Assembly (NCBI GenBank): GCA_963715995.1
Contig: OY970283.1
Location: 930,001 to 994,000 of the forward strand
Length of the DNA stretch: 64,000 nucleotides
Direction: 5' to 3'
From: DATBDN01 sp963715995
GTDB lineage: Bacteria > Actinomycetota > Thermoleophilia > Solirubrobacterales > Thermoleophilaceae
A program made the translations under genes and the position numbers. Under the pieces are notes generated by a model. That model was given only the letters and a program-made list of their open reading frames with translations, ran no database searches and was not told where the DNA came from. Position 1 is the first letter of the stretch. Every line of letters begins with the position of its first letter. Of this stretch, positions 48,376 to 57,349 are shown piece after piece.

Positions 48376-49392
48376 TCAGCCCAGAAGCGCCCGTAGCTCG
48401 CCCGCGAGGCGCTGGGCGTCGAAGCGGATCCTGCGGCTCGTCACGCGGCCTGGGCGCCAGCCAGCGGCGGCGAGCGCGAGGTCGCGTGCGCGGTCGGACT
48501 CGAACGCCGGTGTGGAGTCGTGTCCGTCACGGCCGTCGAGCTCGATGATCACGCGCTGGTCGCGCCAGAGGCAGTCGGCCTCGATCGGCTCGTCGCCGAT
48601 CTGCATCGCGACGTTGAGCTCGGGCATCGGCAGGCGGTGCCTCCTGAGGAACGGCAGGAACTGCTCCTCGAGCACGCTTCTCGTGAGGCCCGGGGCCTCG
48701 CCAAGGTGGATGAGGGTCGTGCGCAAGGACCTCGTCCCTCGACGCCCTGCGCGTTGTTCAACTGCCGCGGCCAGGGCGGCGGTTATCGTGAGGCGCCGGT
48801 AGACAGCCTGCCGGACCGCCCGCTCGAGTTGTGGCTGAGGGACGCAGGCGGCGAGGTCGAGGATCGTGCGGAGCGGTTTCGTGACCGGGATGCCCTGGCG
48901 GGTGGTGGTGTCGAGCGGGCGGAGTGCATGTTGATGAAGGTGCAGCGCTCGATCGCCACGCCGGTGGGCCGGCGTGGTCACGTCGATCCGCGGCCCTCTC
49001 GTCTCCAGCAGATCCCATAGCGCGGCGGCGGAACGATGGCTGAGCACGGCCTCGTCCCCGGCGCTGAGCACAGCAGCGATGAACCGCCCTTCGCGACTGA
49101 GGTGGCGGTGGCCAACCGCGTAGACGCCGTGGTGGATCGGATGGAGGCGTCCAGCACGAACTCGATCGCCAATCTCGTGTCGCGTGAGTCCGAGACGCTG
49201 CAACTGGCGGTAGCTCACGACGCCGTGTTGGCGTGTCGCCAGCGCCGCGATCGCCGCGTCAACACGGTGAGTTTCACATTGAGCCGCGTATATCGGCTTA
49301 ATGTGAAACTCGCGGTCGAGGCGGGCCTCGCGACTCGCTCCCCTCGCGCCGGCGCGGTGAGGCTCGCGGCTCTGCCCCTCGGCGCGGTCCAT
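48376..49392 (-). CDS. AbiEi-like winged-helix plus DUF559 (restriction-endonuclease-fold) protein
   Basis: Up to 338 residues from ATG 49392; the true start may be later since the first ~42 residues read across a palindromic repeat. N-terminal domain: ATRQHGVVSYRQLQRLGLTR and HPIHHGVYAVGHRHLSREG, the AbiEi-type winged helix. C-terminal domain: EADCLWRDQRVIIELDGRDG and HDSTPAFESDRARDLALAAA, the DUF559/Vsr-like fold with conserved E, ELDG, H and DRxRD. It probably binds and cleaves DNA, although activity is unproven. It is bordered by 23-30-base direct repeats that are copies of its own 3' end. Confidence 0.85.
   Translation of the reverse strand: MDRAEGQSREPHRAGARGASREARLDREFHIKPIYAAQCETHRVDAAIAALATRQHGVVSYRQLQRLGLTRHEIGDRVRAGRLHPIHHGVYAVGHRHLSREGRFIAAVLSAGDEAVLSHRSAAALWDLLETRGPRIDVTTPAHRRGDRALHLHQHALRPLDTTTRQGIPVTKPLRTILDLAACVPQPQLERAVRQAVYRRLTITAALAAAVEQRAGRRGTRSLRTTLIHLGEAPGLTRSVLEEQFLPFLRRHRLPMPELNVAMQIGDEPIEADCLWRDQRVIIELDGRDGHDSTPAFESDRARDLALAAAGWRPGRVTSRRIRFDAQRLAGELRALLG
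49272..49308. repeat. dispersed palindrome, copy 2, at the DUF559 5' end
   Basis: TTTCACATTGAGCCG and CGGCTTAATGTGAAA arms around CGTATAT, followed by CTCGCGGTCG. Relative to copy 1 (23184-23219), an inner G-C pair is replaced by A-T on both arms. It overlaps or precedes the true start of the DUF559 gene. Confidence 0.85.
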
Positions 49393-49440
49393 CCCGCCAC
49401 CTTGGCGGCGTCCGCGTTACGCGTGGGTGACGTGTGTGAC

Positions 49441-49524
49441 GGCTCTAGCCGCCGCTGGTTACGACGCGGTGTCGCCCGTAGCTCGCCCGCGGGGCGCTGG
49501 GCTCTAGCCGCCGCTGGTGACGAC
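49441..49524. repeat. tandem duplication at the 3' end of the lipoprotein gene, with a DUF559-end remnant
   Basis: GGCTCTAGCCGCCGCTGGTT (49441-49460, continuing ACGAC) recurs at 49500-49524 with one change. Between the copies, 49473-49502 matches 29 of 30 bases of 48388-48417, the 3' end of the DUF559 gene. The duplicated part includes the end of the lipoprotein gene on the reverse strand (coding VVTSGG). Confidence 0.85.
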
Positions 49525-50109
49525 CGTGTGGCCGTCGTCGGCGACCTTTGCCTGGGGCGCCTTTGCGGAGATCGAGCCGGTGAACTCGCCGCTTGGCTTG
49601 CCGCCGCCTGCGAGCACCGCGCGCGCCTTTCCGTTCAAGCCGGCGGCCACCGCGTACTTGAGCGTGTACTTGCCTGCGACGACGGCGGTGACGTCCCACT
49701 TGAAGGTCTTCGTGTCGCCCGGCTTCAGCGGACCGAGCGCGGAGGTTCCGACGTAGGCGGTGTCGCCTCCGCTCGGGCCGGTGTTCACGACGAACTGCGG
49801 ACGGCGCGGGTCGGCCAGCGACGGGTCGTTGCGCGTCTGGTCGAACGACTTCACCGTGACGGCCACGTTCGGGATCGTCTTCGTGTCGACGTTCTTCACC
49901 GTGATGATCATCGTCGAGCGCTTCGCGAGCGACTGCTTGTTCGCGAACTTCGCTTCGACGACCTGCACCTTGAAGTTGCCCGATGGCTCGTTCGCATCCT
50001 GGCGTGGGCCGCCGCCACCACAGCCGACCGCGACGAGCACGGTGGCGGGTATGGCGACTGCAAGGAGGAGGGCACGACGCAACAACGCCGCCGAAAAGTA
50101 CCACCGCAT
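49504..50109 (-). CDS. lipoprotein of unknown function
   Basis: 201 residues from ATG 50109 (MRWYFSAALL); the frame is open to 50205 but ATG 50109 directly precedes the signal sequence. Signal peptide RRALLLAVAIPATVLVAVGC with lipobox LVAVGC. The mature part has KVQVVEAKFANKQSLAKRST, TMIITVKNVDTKTIPNVAVT and LKPGDTKTFKWDVTAV, a beta-sandwich pattern as in DUF4352/DUF11-type domains. Membrane-anchored, extracytoplasmic. It is divergent from the mce operon with 210 bases between, and may be its accessory protein; that is inference. Confidence 0.82.
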   Translation of the reverse strand: MRWYFSAALLRRALLLAVAIPATVLVAVGCGGGGPRQDANEPSGNFKVQVVEAKFANKQSLAKRSTMIITVKNVDTKTIPNVAVTVKSFDQTRNDPSLADPRRPQFVVNTGPSGGDTAYVGTSALGPLKPGDTKTFKWDVTAVVAGKYTLKYAVAAGLNGKARAVLAGGGKPSGEFTGSISAKAPQAKVADDGHTVVTSGG

Positions 50110-50319
50110 CAACGAGGGTGATACCCCTTCGTCCCGAATCGCAGGCGCACGTGCAGCCACGAACGCCGCAAACCGACCCCGTTTGCCGAGCAGTTCGTCA
50201 GTCACTAGAACGTTCGTCCGTAGTGCGCTTGCATCAGTTTCATTCAGGGAACAACGTTTGTCGGTTGCGCGCGCTTACGAAGGTCGCGTACTCTTCGGAG
50301 CCTCACTGAGGGGGAGTAG

Positions 50320-51126
50320 TTGGTTCGAGCTGTAGCCGATAGGGCATTCCTGCCCACCAAGAACCTGCTGGAGCAGGTCGGGGACATGATGATCCTGACC
50401 GGCAAGACGATCATGTCTGCCATCCGGCCGCCGTATCCGTACGGCACGGAGTTCGTCCAGCAGTTCCTGTTCGCGCTGCGCCTCTGCTGGTTCCCGCTCC
50501 TGATCTCGACGATCGCCTTCGGCTACGGCGCGCCGGGACTTCAGGCAGGCAACTTCCTCGTCCTGTTCGGCGCGATTGACCGCCTCGGCGGCTTCTTCGT
50601 GCTGAGCTCGATCCGCGAGTTCGCCCCGTTCGTCACGGCGATCATCCTCGCCGGCGTGGCCGGCACCGCGATCACCGCGGACCTCGGCGCGCGCAAGATC
50701 CGCGAGGAGCTCGACGCGCTTCAGGTGCTCGGCGTCGACCCGGTCAAGAACCTGGTCGTGCCGCGCTTCCTCAGCCTGATGATCGTGACCGGTCTCTTCA
50801 ACATCTACGCGCTCATGTTCGGCATCTTCGGAGGCGTCCTCGCGACACTGACCTTCCACGCCCCCCTCGGCCCGTTCTTCGCCACGCTGCTCACCAACGC
50901 GTCGACCACCGACCTCTGGGGGTCGGTCGTGAAGACCACGTTGTTCGGCGCCATCATCGCCGTGGTCAGCTGTTACAAGGGCATGACCGCGAGCGGCGGC
51001 GCCGAAGGTGTGGGCCGCGCCGTCAATCAGGCGGTCGTCATCGCCTTCCTCGGCGTCTTCGCGTTCAACTACGTGTTCACCCAGACGCTGCTTGCCACCC
51101 ATCCTGAGATCTCGGTGATCAAGTAA
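50320..51126 (+). CDS. yrbEA: MlaE/YrbE-type ABC permease, first of the mce operon
   Basis: 268 residues from TTG 50320, supported by the Shine-Dalgarno AGGGGGAG just upstream. About five to six membrane helices: LRLCWFPLLISTIAFGYGA, FAPFVTAIILAGVAGTAITA, LSLMIVTGLFNIYALMFGIF and others. The cytosolic coupling motif REELDALQVLGVDPVKNLVV is the MlaE E-x-DAL signature. With the second permease it forms the inner-membrane channel for a lipid carried by the MCE proteins. Promoter region 50206-50319 is divergent from the lipoprotein gene. Confidence 0.93.
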   Translation: MVRAVADRAFLPTKNLLEQVGDMMILTGKTIMSAIRPPYPYGTEFVQQFLFALRLCWFPLLISTIAFGYGAPGLQAGNFLVLFGAIDRLGGFFVLSSIREFAPFVTAIILAGVAGTAITADLGARKIREELDALQVLGVDPVKNLVVPRFLSLMIVTGLFNIYALMFGIFGGVLATLTFHAPLGPFFATLLTNASTTDLWGSVVKTTLFGAIIAVVSCYKGMTASGGAEGVGRAVNQAVVIAFLGVFAFNYVFTQTLLATHPEISVIK

Positions 51127-51926
51127 TGCCTGTCGGCTGGCTTTCGGTTCCGCGCGACTGGATCGCCAACTTCGGCGTCATCGCCAAGTTCGCGGCGACG
51201 GTCGTCGGCCAGGTCTACTCCGGCCGCGTCTTCCGCTTCTTCGGCGAGTGCCTGCGCCAGTGCGGCGTGCTCATCCTCGGATCGACGATGGTCATCTGGG
51301 GCCTGGCGTTCATCCTCGGCCTTCAGTGCGGCATCGAGGGCGCGTACTTCAACCGCTCGGTCGGGGCGCCCGCGTACGCCGGCGTCTTCAGTGCCTGGTG
51401 CGACCTGCGCGAGATCATGCCCTACGCGTTCGGCTACATGATGAGCGCGAAGGTGGGCACGGGCCTGGTCGCGGAGATCGGCTCGATGCGCATCACCGAC
51501 GAGATCGACGCGCTCGAGGTCATGGGCATCAGCTCGATGACCTTCCTCTGTGCCACGCGCCTGCTGGCCGCCTGGCTGGTGCTTCCGTTCATGTACGTCG
51601 CGGCCGTCGGCGCCGGGTTCTTCGCGAGCTACCTCGCGGTCGTGCAACAGATCGGAGAAGTCTCTTCCGGAGGCTTCTTCTTGATCTTCTGGATGTTCCA
51701 GAACCCTCCTGACCTCTTATACAGCGTGATAAAGGGCATGGCGATGGCGACGGTGATCGTCCTCGTCGGGCTCTACTACGGATACAACGCGTCGGGCGGG
51801 CCCGTCGGCGTGGGGACGGCGACGGCCAAATCGATGGTCTTGAACACGGTGCTCGTGCACCTGGTCGGCATGCTCGGAACCCAGGTCTTCTGGGGATCCA
51901 ACCCGCGTGCCCCAATCGGCGGCTGA
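51126..51926 (+). CDS. yrbEB: MlaE/YrbE-type ABC permease, second of the mce operon
   Basis: 266 residues from ATG 51126, sharing its A with the preceding TAA (TAATG). Contains QCGVLILGSTMVIWGLAFIL, FGYMMSAKVGTGLVAEIGSM, the coupling motif DEIDALEVMGISS, LAAWLVLPFMYVAAVGAGFF and a C-terminal helix VLVHLVGMLGTQVFWG. Its sequence differs enough from the first permease to be a heterodimer partner, as in mycobacterial YrbEA/YrbEB. Followed 11 bases later by the ATPase. Confidence 0.93.
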   Translation: MPVGWLSVPRDWIANFGVIAKFAATVVGQVYSGRVFRFFGECLRQCGVLILGSTMVIWGLAFILGLQCGIEGAYFNRSVGAPAYAGVFSAWCDLREIMPYAFGYMMSAKVGTGLVAEIGSMRITDEIDALEVMGISSMTFLCATRLLAAWLVLPFMYVAAVGAGFFASYLAVVQQIGEVSSGGFFLIFWMFQNPPDLLYSVIKGMAMATVIVLVGLYYGYNASGGPVGVGTATAKSMVLNTVLVHLVGMLGTQVFWGSNPRAPIGG

Positions 51927-51937
51927 GGGAGAGAGAG

Positions 51938-52981
51938 ATGGACGAGGAACGCACCGAGGAGCAGCCGGAGGCCGGCGAGCCGACAACCGAGGCCACCGAG
52001 CCGCAGTCGACCGAGGCCACCGCCGAGCCGCCGTCGACCGACGAAGCGCAGTCGACCGACGAGCAGTCAGGGAGCCGCGTCGACCCGAAGGCTCTCAACA
52101 AGGACCAGGAGGCCTACCGCGCACAGGAGTGGAGCCCCGAGGGACTCGAGAAGCGCGAGGCTGCGCCCGAGGGCCAGGAGAAGGAATACGAGTGGCACCA
52201 GGGCCAGCGCGCCCGTCCCGAGGGCTCCGTCGACGCGATCGAGTTCATCGACGTGCACAAGGCCTTCGGCCGCAACAAGATCCTGAACGGCTTGAACCTG
52301 GGCCTGCCCGACAACCAGATCTCGATGATCCTCGGCCCGTCGGGCACCGGCAAGTCCGTCTGCATCAAGCACATGGTCGGCCTGCTCTACCCGGACGAGG
52401 GCGACGTCCTGGTGCACGGCGAGTCGGTGCCGAACATGCGCGACGACGACCTGTTCGAGATGCGCAAGAAGTTCGGCGTGCTGTTCCAGGACGGCGCGCT
52501 GTTCGGCTCGATGAACGTGTACGACAACACCGCGTTCCCGCTGCGCCAGCACACCGACAAGTCCGAGGACGAGATCGCCGAGATCTGCAACCGCCGCCTG
52601 CGCGAGGTCGGCCTCGGCGGCGCCGGCGAGAAGATGCCGAACGAGCTCTCGGGCGGCATGCGCAAGCGCGCCGGCTTTGCGCGCGCGCTCGTGCTCGACC
52701 CGCAGATCGTTCTCTTCGACGAGCCCGACTCCGGGCTCGATCCGGTGCGCACGGCGCTGCTGTGCGAGCTCATCCAGGAAGTGCACGCGGAGAACGGCGG
52801 CTGCTACGTCGTGATCACCCACGACATCATGTCCGCACGCCGTGTCGCTGATTACATCGCGGTCCTCTGGAAGGGCCGGATCGTGGAGTCGGGCCCCGCG
52901 TCGGAGCTGTTCAACTCCGACAACCAGTTCGTGCGGCAGTTCCTTTCCGGCGAGGCCCGTGGCCCGCTGGGAATGGAATAA
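51938..52981 (+). CDS. MlaF/Mkl-type ABC transporter ATPase
   Basis: 347 residues from ATG 51938, after a GGGAGAGAGAG ribosome-binding region. Walker A in ILGPSGTGKSVCIKH, Q-loop FGVLFQDGALFGS, signature ELSGGMRKRAGFARAL, Walker B IVLFDEPDSGLDP and H-loop YVVITHDIMSAR. It has a ~100-residue acidic, Thr/Glu-rich extension before the ATPase core (MDEERTEEQPEAGEP..., then DPKALNKDQEAYRAQEWSPEG). Such an extension is absent from MlaF and could mediate regulation or localisation. Drives lipid import or export with the permeases. MCE genes follow after ~107 bases. Confidence 0.95.
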   Translation: MDEERTEEQPEAGEPTTEATEPQSTEATAEPPSTDEAQSTDEQSGSRVDPKALNKDQEAYRAQEWSPEGLEKREAAPEGQEKEYEWHQGQRARPEGSVDAIEFIDVHKAFGRNKILNGLNLGLPDNQISMILGPSGTGKSVCIKHMVGLLYPDEGDVLVHGESVPNMRDDDLFEMRKKFGVLFQDGALFGSMNVYDNTAFPLRQHTDKSEDEIAEICNRRLREVGLGGAGEKMPNELSGGMRKRAGFARALVLDPQIVLFDEPDSGLDPVRTALLCELIQEVHAENGGCYVVITHDIMSARRVADYIAVLWKGRIVESGPASELFNSDNQFVRQFLSGEARGPLGME

Positions 52982-53088
52982 CCCCGACGCAACGAATCAT
53001 CTGCTGAGATACTGCCCCGTGGGGGGAGCGGTGCACCGATGTCGGTGTCCCGTAACCGGAGGGATTTCTGGGACAGCAGCAGACATCA

Positions 53089-54429
53089 GTGGCTCGTGTA
53101 GTAGTGCCTGCGGCGATCGTGGCCGTCATCGTTGTCGTGGCGTTTCTCATGTTCGCCGGCGGCACGAGCTACACGGTCACGGCGACGTTCGAGAACGCCG
53201 GCCAGCTGGTCAAGGGCAACTACGTCGAGGTCGCTGGGCGCCCGATCGGCAAGGTCAAGTCGATCGAGCTCGACCCCAACGCGCAGGCGCGCGTGAAGTT
53301 GTCGGTCGGCTCCGGCTTCAACCCGCTGCACGAGGGCACGACCGCCGTCATTCGCGCGAGCTCGCTGTCGGGCATCGCCAACCGCTACGTGGAGCTGACG
53401 CCGGGTCCCAACAGCGCGGCGAAGATCGCCGATGGCGGCCAGATCAGCGCCGACCGCACACAGGCGCCGGTCGACCTCGACCAGCTTTTCAACACGCTCG
53501 ACCCGAAGACGCGCAAGGGCCTTCAGGACATCATCCAGGGCGGGGCCACGCAGTACGCGGGCAGGACCACCGAGGCGGGCAAGGCGCTCGAATACTTCAA
53601 CCCGGCGCTCTCGACCAGCTCGCGCGTGACGCGTGAGCTCGTGCTCGACCGCACGGCGTTCAACCGCTTCGTCACCCAGACCGCCGAGACCGTCACGGCG
53701 CTCGACGCACGGCGCGGCGACCTGGCCGGGCTGGTCGGCAACGCGAACACCACCGCCAAGGCGATCGGCGACGAGAACGTGGCGCTCGGACGCGCGCTCG
53801 GCCTGTTACCCGACACGCTGCGGCGCGCCAACACCACCTTCGTGAACCTGCGCGCGACGCTGGACGACCTCGACACGCTCGTGAACGCGTCGAAGCCGGC
53901 CACCAAGCGCCTGGCCCCGCTGTTCCGCCAGCTGCGCGGGCTAGTGACCGACTCGCGCCCGACGATCCACGACCTGCGGCTGCTGATCCGCCGCAAGGGC
54001 AAGAACAACGACCTGATCGAGCTGACGGCCAAGATGCCGAAGCTCGCGAGCATCGCGAAGAAGACCTTCCCGGACGACGTCGAGGCGCTCACCAAGGTGC
54101 TGCCGGTCATCTCCTACGTGCGCCCGTACACGCCCGACCTCACCGGCTGGTTCACGAAGTTCGGCGAGGGCACCAACCCCTACGACGCGAACGGCCACTA
54201 CGCGCGCATCCAGCCGATCTTCAACCAGTTCCAGTACACCGAGACGCCCGCCGGCCCGACGCTGACGCCGCTGCCCGACAGCCTGGCCGGGAAGAACGGG
54301 CTCAAGGCGCGCAACAGCCTGCGCTGCCCGGGCGGCGCGACCCAGCCCGCCCCCGACGGCTCGAACCCGTGGCGTGACAGCGACGGCAACCTCGACTGCG
54401 ACCCGACCGACGTGCCACCGGGACCATGA
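53089..54429 (+). CDS. MCE family protein 1
   Basis: 446 residues from GTG 53089. N-terminal helix PAAIVAVIVVVAFLMFAGG, then the MCE domain at ~28-105 (TATFENAGQLVKGNYVEVAG, RPIGKVKSIEL, IANRYVELTPG), and a long helical region rich in Leu/Arg (TAETVTALDARRGDLAGLV). The tail ends in LDCDPTDVPPGP. No lipobox. Six such proteins assemble into a shuttle bridging the envelope and carry a lipid to the YrbE permeases. It overlaps the next gene by ATGA. Confidence 0.94.
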   Translation: MARVVVPAAIVAVIVVVAFLMFAGGTSYTVTATFENAGQLVKGNYVEVAGRPIGKVKSIELDPNAQARVKLSVGSGFNPLHEGTTAVIRASSLSGIANRYVELTPGPNSAAKIADGGQISADRTQAPVDLDQLFNTLDPKTRKGLQDIIQGGATQYAGRTTEAGKALEYFNPALSTSSRVTRELVLDRTAFNRFVTQTAETVTALDARRGDLAGLVGNANTTAKAIGDENVALGRALGLLPDTLRRANTTFVNLRATLDDLDTLVNASKPATKRLAPLFRQLRGLVTDSRPTIHDLRLLIRRKGKNNDLIELTAKMPKLASIAKKTFPDDVEALTKVLPVISYVRPYTPDLTGWFTKFGEGTNPYDANGHYARIQPIFNQFQYTETPAGPTLTPLPDSLAGKNGLKARNSLRCPGGATQPAPDGSNPWRDSDGNLDCDPTDVPPGP

Positions 54430-55949
54430 GGCGGATCGCGACAGGAGCAGTGCTCGTGGTCGCCCTCGCCGGCGCGGCGGTGTTCGGCGTCGGCGCATCG
54501 GGCTCCGGCGGCGGGTCCAACTACACCGTGCGCGCGATCTTCGACGACGTGGCCAGCGCGGTGCCCGGTGAGGACGTTCGGATCGCGGGCGCCAAGGCCG
54601 GCAAGATCGGCCACATGGACGTGACGCCGCAGAAGAAGGCGTCGGTAGTCCTGAACATCACGGCGAGCGGCTTCACCCCGTTCCACGACGACGCGCACTG
54701 CACCATTCGCCCGCAGTCGCTGATCGGCGAGAAGTACGTGGAATGCACGCCGGGCACGCCGTCGCACAAGAAGCTCGCGCAGATCCCCGACGGGCAGCCG
54801 GGCGCAGGGCAGTACGCGCTCCCGCTCAGCCAGACCAGCGCGCCGGTGGACCTCGACCTGGTCAACGACGTCATGCGCCTTCCGTACCGCCAGCGCTTCG
54901 CGATCATCCTCAGCGAGCTCGGCACCGGCCTGGCCGGCCGCGGCCAGGACCTGAACGCGCTGATCCACCGTGCCAACCCCGCGCTGCGCCAGACCGACGA
55001 GGTGCTCAAGCAGCTGGCCGACGAGAACGTGACGCTGAAGAACCTCGCGTCCGAGTCCGACAGCGCGCTGGCGCCGCTCGCCCGCGACCGCAAGCGGCTC
55101 GCCGGCTTCATCATCCACGCGAACACGGTTGGTGAGGCCACCGCCGCCCGCAGCGCCGACATCCAGCGCTCGATCCAGAAGCTGCCCGAGTTCCTGCGCC
55201 AGCTCAAGCCCACGATGGAGGACCTGGGCGAGCTCTCCGACGAGATGACGCCGACGCTGACCGACCTCGATCGTGCGGCACCGAGCCTGGCCAGCCTTGT
55301 CGTGCAGCTCGGCCCGTTCTCGCGCTCCGCTACGCGCTCGCTGACCTCGCTCGGCACGGCCACCGACGTCGGCGGCCCGGTGCTCAAGCGCGCCGGCCCT
55401 GTCGTCAAGGACCTGAAGTCGTTCGCGCACAACGCCAAGCCGGTCGCCTCGCAGCTCGATGCAGTCACCGCCAGCCTGGACAAGACCGGTGGCCTCGAGC
55501 AGGCCATGAACTACATCTTCTTCCAGATGACGGCGATCAACGGCTTCGACGAGATCAGCCACTACCTGCGCGCCGAGCTGCTGGTGAACGTCTGCTCCAC
55601 CTACGTCACCACCGAGGCACCAGGCTGCGGCGCCCACTTCGGCACCACCAAGTCGGTCACGGCCAGCAGCGCTGACGCCACCGCCGCGCTCGCCAACCAC
55701 GGTCACACGCCGAAGTCGAAGGCCGCCAAGACGCCGGCGTCCGCGCTGACGAAGCTGGCCGCGCAACTGCTGAACCTGGGCAACCGCGCGACGGCGCCCG
55801 CCCCCAGCAAGAGCAAGCTGCGCGCGCTCGGCCGCGCGGGCGTGCAGCGCGTGCGCGACGCCGCTCAGAAGGACTCATCGCCGGCGCTCGACGACGTCGG
55901 CGCCGGGCGCGATCAGGCCCTGCTCTCCTACCTCATGGGGTCCGGCTGA
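54426..55949 (+). CDS. MCE family protein 2
   Basis: 507 residues, the longest of the set, from ATG 54426. Signal-anchor TGAVLVVALAGAAVFGVG, MCE domain with RAIFDDVASAVPGEDVRIAG, KAGKIGHMDVTPQKKAS and GEKYVECTPG. The helical part follows, with a Cys pair in LLVNVCSTYVTTEAPGCGAH. The last ~100 residues are an Ala/Lys-rich low-complexity tail. The stop shares a base with the next ATG (TGATG). Confidence 0.93.
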   Translation: MRRIATGAVLVVALAGAAVFGVGASGSGGGSNYTVRAIFDDVASAVPGEDVRIAGAKAGKIGHMDVTPQKKASVVLNITASGFTPFHDDAHCTIRPQSLIGEKYVECTPGTPSHKKLAQIPDGQPGAGQYALPLSQTSAPVDLDLVNDVMRLPYRQRFAIILSELGTGLAGRGQDLNALIHRANPALRQTDEVLKQLADENVTLKNLASESDSALAPLARDRKRLAGFIIHANTVGEATAARSADIQRSIQKLPEFLRQLKPTMEDLGELSDEMTPTLTDLDRAAPSLASLVVQLGPFSRSATRSLTSLGTATDVGGPVLKRAGPVVKDLKSFAHNAKPVASQLDAVTASLDKTGGLEQAMNYIFFQMTAINGFDEISHYLRAELLVNVCSTYVTTEAPGCGAHFGTTKSVTASSADATAALANHGHTPKSKAAKTPASALTKLAAQLLNLGNRATAPAPSKSKLRALGRAGVQRVRDAAQKDSSPALDDVGAGRDQALLSYLMGSG

Positions 55950-57349
55950 TGCGCGCGAATCGCCCGAGCGTCTTCGGCAGCCCGGTCCTGGTCGGCGCGA
56001 TCACGGTGCTGATCGTGGTCGTGGGCGTCTTCCTGGCCTACAACGCGAACAAGGGCCTGCCGTTCGTCCCCACCTACGACGTGAACGTGCACGTGCCCGA
56101 CGGCGCCGACCTGGTGGCCGGCAACGACGTGCGCGTGGGCGGCGATCGCGTGGGCGTGGTCGACAGCATCACCCCGCTGAGCGACAAGCAGGGGCACGTC
56201 ACGGCGATCCTCGGCCTGAAGCTCGACAAGACCGTCGACCCGCTGCCGGTCGACTCGACCGTGATCGTCCGGCCGCGCTCGGCGCTCGGGCTCAAGTACG
56301 TGCAGATCACCCCGGGCCGCTCGCAGAAGGACCTGGCCGCCGGCGACACGCTGCCGCTCTCGCAGGCCAAGCCCGAGCAGGTCGAGATCGACCAGGTCTT
56401 CAACATCTTCAACAAGCCGACGCGGACCGGGATCGACAACACGCTGACCGGGTTCGGCAACGCCCTCGCCGGCCGCGGCGCGGACCTGAATCAAGCGATC
56501 GCGGCGTTCCGGCCGCTGGTCGACAACCTGCTGCCGGTGGCCACGAACCTGGCCGCGCCGCAGACCCAGCTCGGCCGCTTCTTCCGCTCGCTCGAGCAGG
56601 CCGCGAGCGAGGTCGCGCCGGTGGGCGAGACCCAGGCCGCGCTGTTCCGCAACCTCGACACCACGTTCACGGCGCTGGTGCCGGTGCGCTCCGACATCCA
56701 GGAGTTCATCCACGAGTCGCCGGAGAGCGAGGACGTGGCGATCAACGAGTTCCCGAAGCAGCGCCCATTCCTCCTGAACTCGGCCGCGCTGTTCCGCGAG
56801 CTGCGCCCCGGCGCCGCGGTGCTCCCCAGCACGGCGCCGGTGCTGGCCGACGCCGAGAAGATCGGCGCGCGCACGCTGGCGCGCACGCCGTCGCTCAACA
56901 CGCGGCTGACCGGCGTGTTCCACGCGCTCGACCGCTTCATCGCCGACCCGGTCGTGCCGCGCGGGATCAAGCGCCTCGATCAGACCGTCGCGACCCTGCG
57001 CGAGCCGCTCGACTTCATCGCGCCGGCCCAGACCACCTGCAACTACCTGACGCTGTGGTTCCGCAACGTCGCAAGCCACCTCTCCGAGGGCGACTCGCGC
57101 GGCACCTGGCAGCGCTTCATCATCGTCGCCACGCCACAGGGCCCGAACAACGAGGGCGGCCCGTCGAGTGCACCCGCCAACGGCCCGACGACCGACAACC
57201 ACCTGCACGCCAACCCGTACCCGAACACCGCCGCGCCGGGCCAGACGCACGAGTGCGAGGCCGCGAACGAGGACTACCTGGTCGGCAAGACGATCGTCGG
57301 CAACGTGCCCGGCGATCAGGGCCTGACAACACAGGGGCAGATCAAGTGA
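55949..57349 (+). CDS. MCE family protein 3
   Basis: 466 residues from ATG 55949. N-terminal helix FGSPVLVGAITVLIVVVGVF and MCE domain with DVNVHVPDGADLVAGNDVRV, GGDRVGVVDSI, ALGLKYVQITPG. Helical domain includes ELRPGAAVLPSTAPVLADAE. The polar C-terminus has a Cys in QTTCNYLTLWFRNVASHLSE and HECEAANEDYLVG. Overlaps the next gene by GTGA. Confidence 0.93.
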   Translation: MRANRPSVFGSPVLVGAITVLIVVVGVFLAYNANKGLPFVPTYDVNVHVPDGADLVAGNDVRVGGDRVGVVDSITPLSDKQGHVTAILGLKLDKTVDPLPVDSTVIVRPRSALGLKYVQITPGRSQKDLAAGDTLPLSQAKPEQVEIDQVFNIFNKPTRTGIDNTLTGFGNALAGRGADLNQAIAAFRPLVDNLLPVATNLAAPQTQLGRFFRSLEQAASEVAPVGETQAALFRNLDTTFTALVPVRSDIQEFIHESPESEDVAINEFPKQRPFLLNSAALFRELRPGAAVLPSTAPVLADAEKIGARTLARTPSLNTRLTGVFHALDRFIADPVVPRGIKRLDQTVATLREPLDFIAPAQTTCNYLTLWFRNVASHLSEGDSRGTWQRFIIVATPQGPNNEGGPSSAPANGPTTDNHLHANPYPNTAAPGQTHECEAANEDYLVGKTIVGNVPGDQGLTTQGQIK

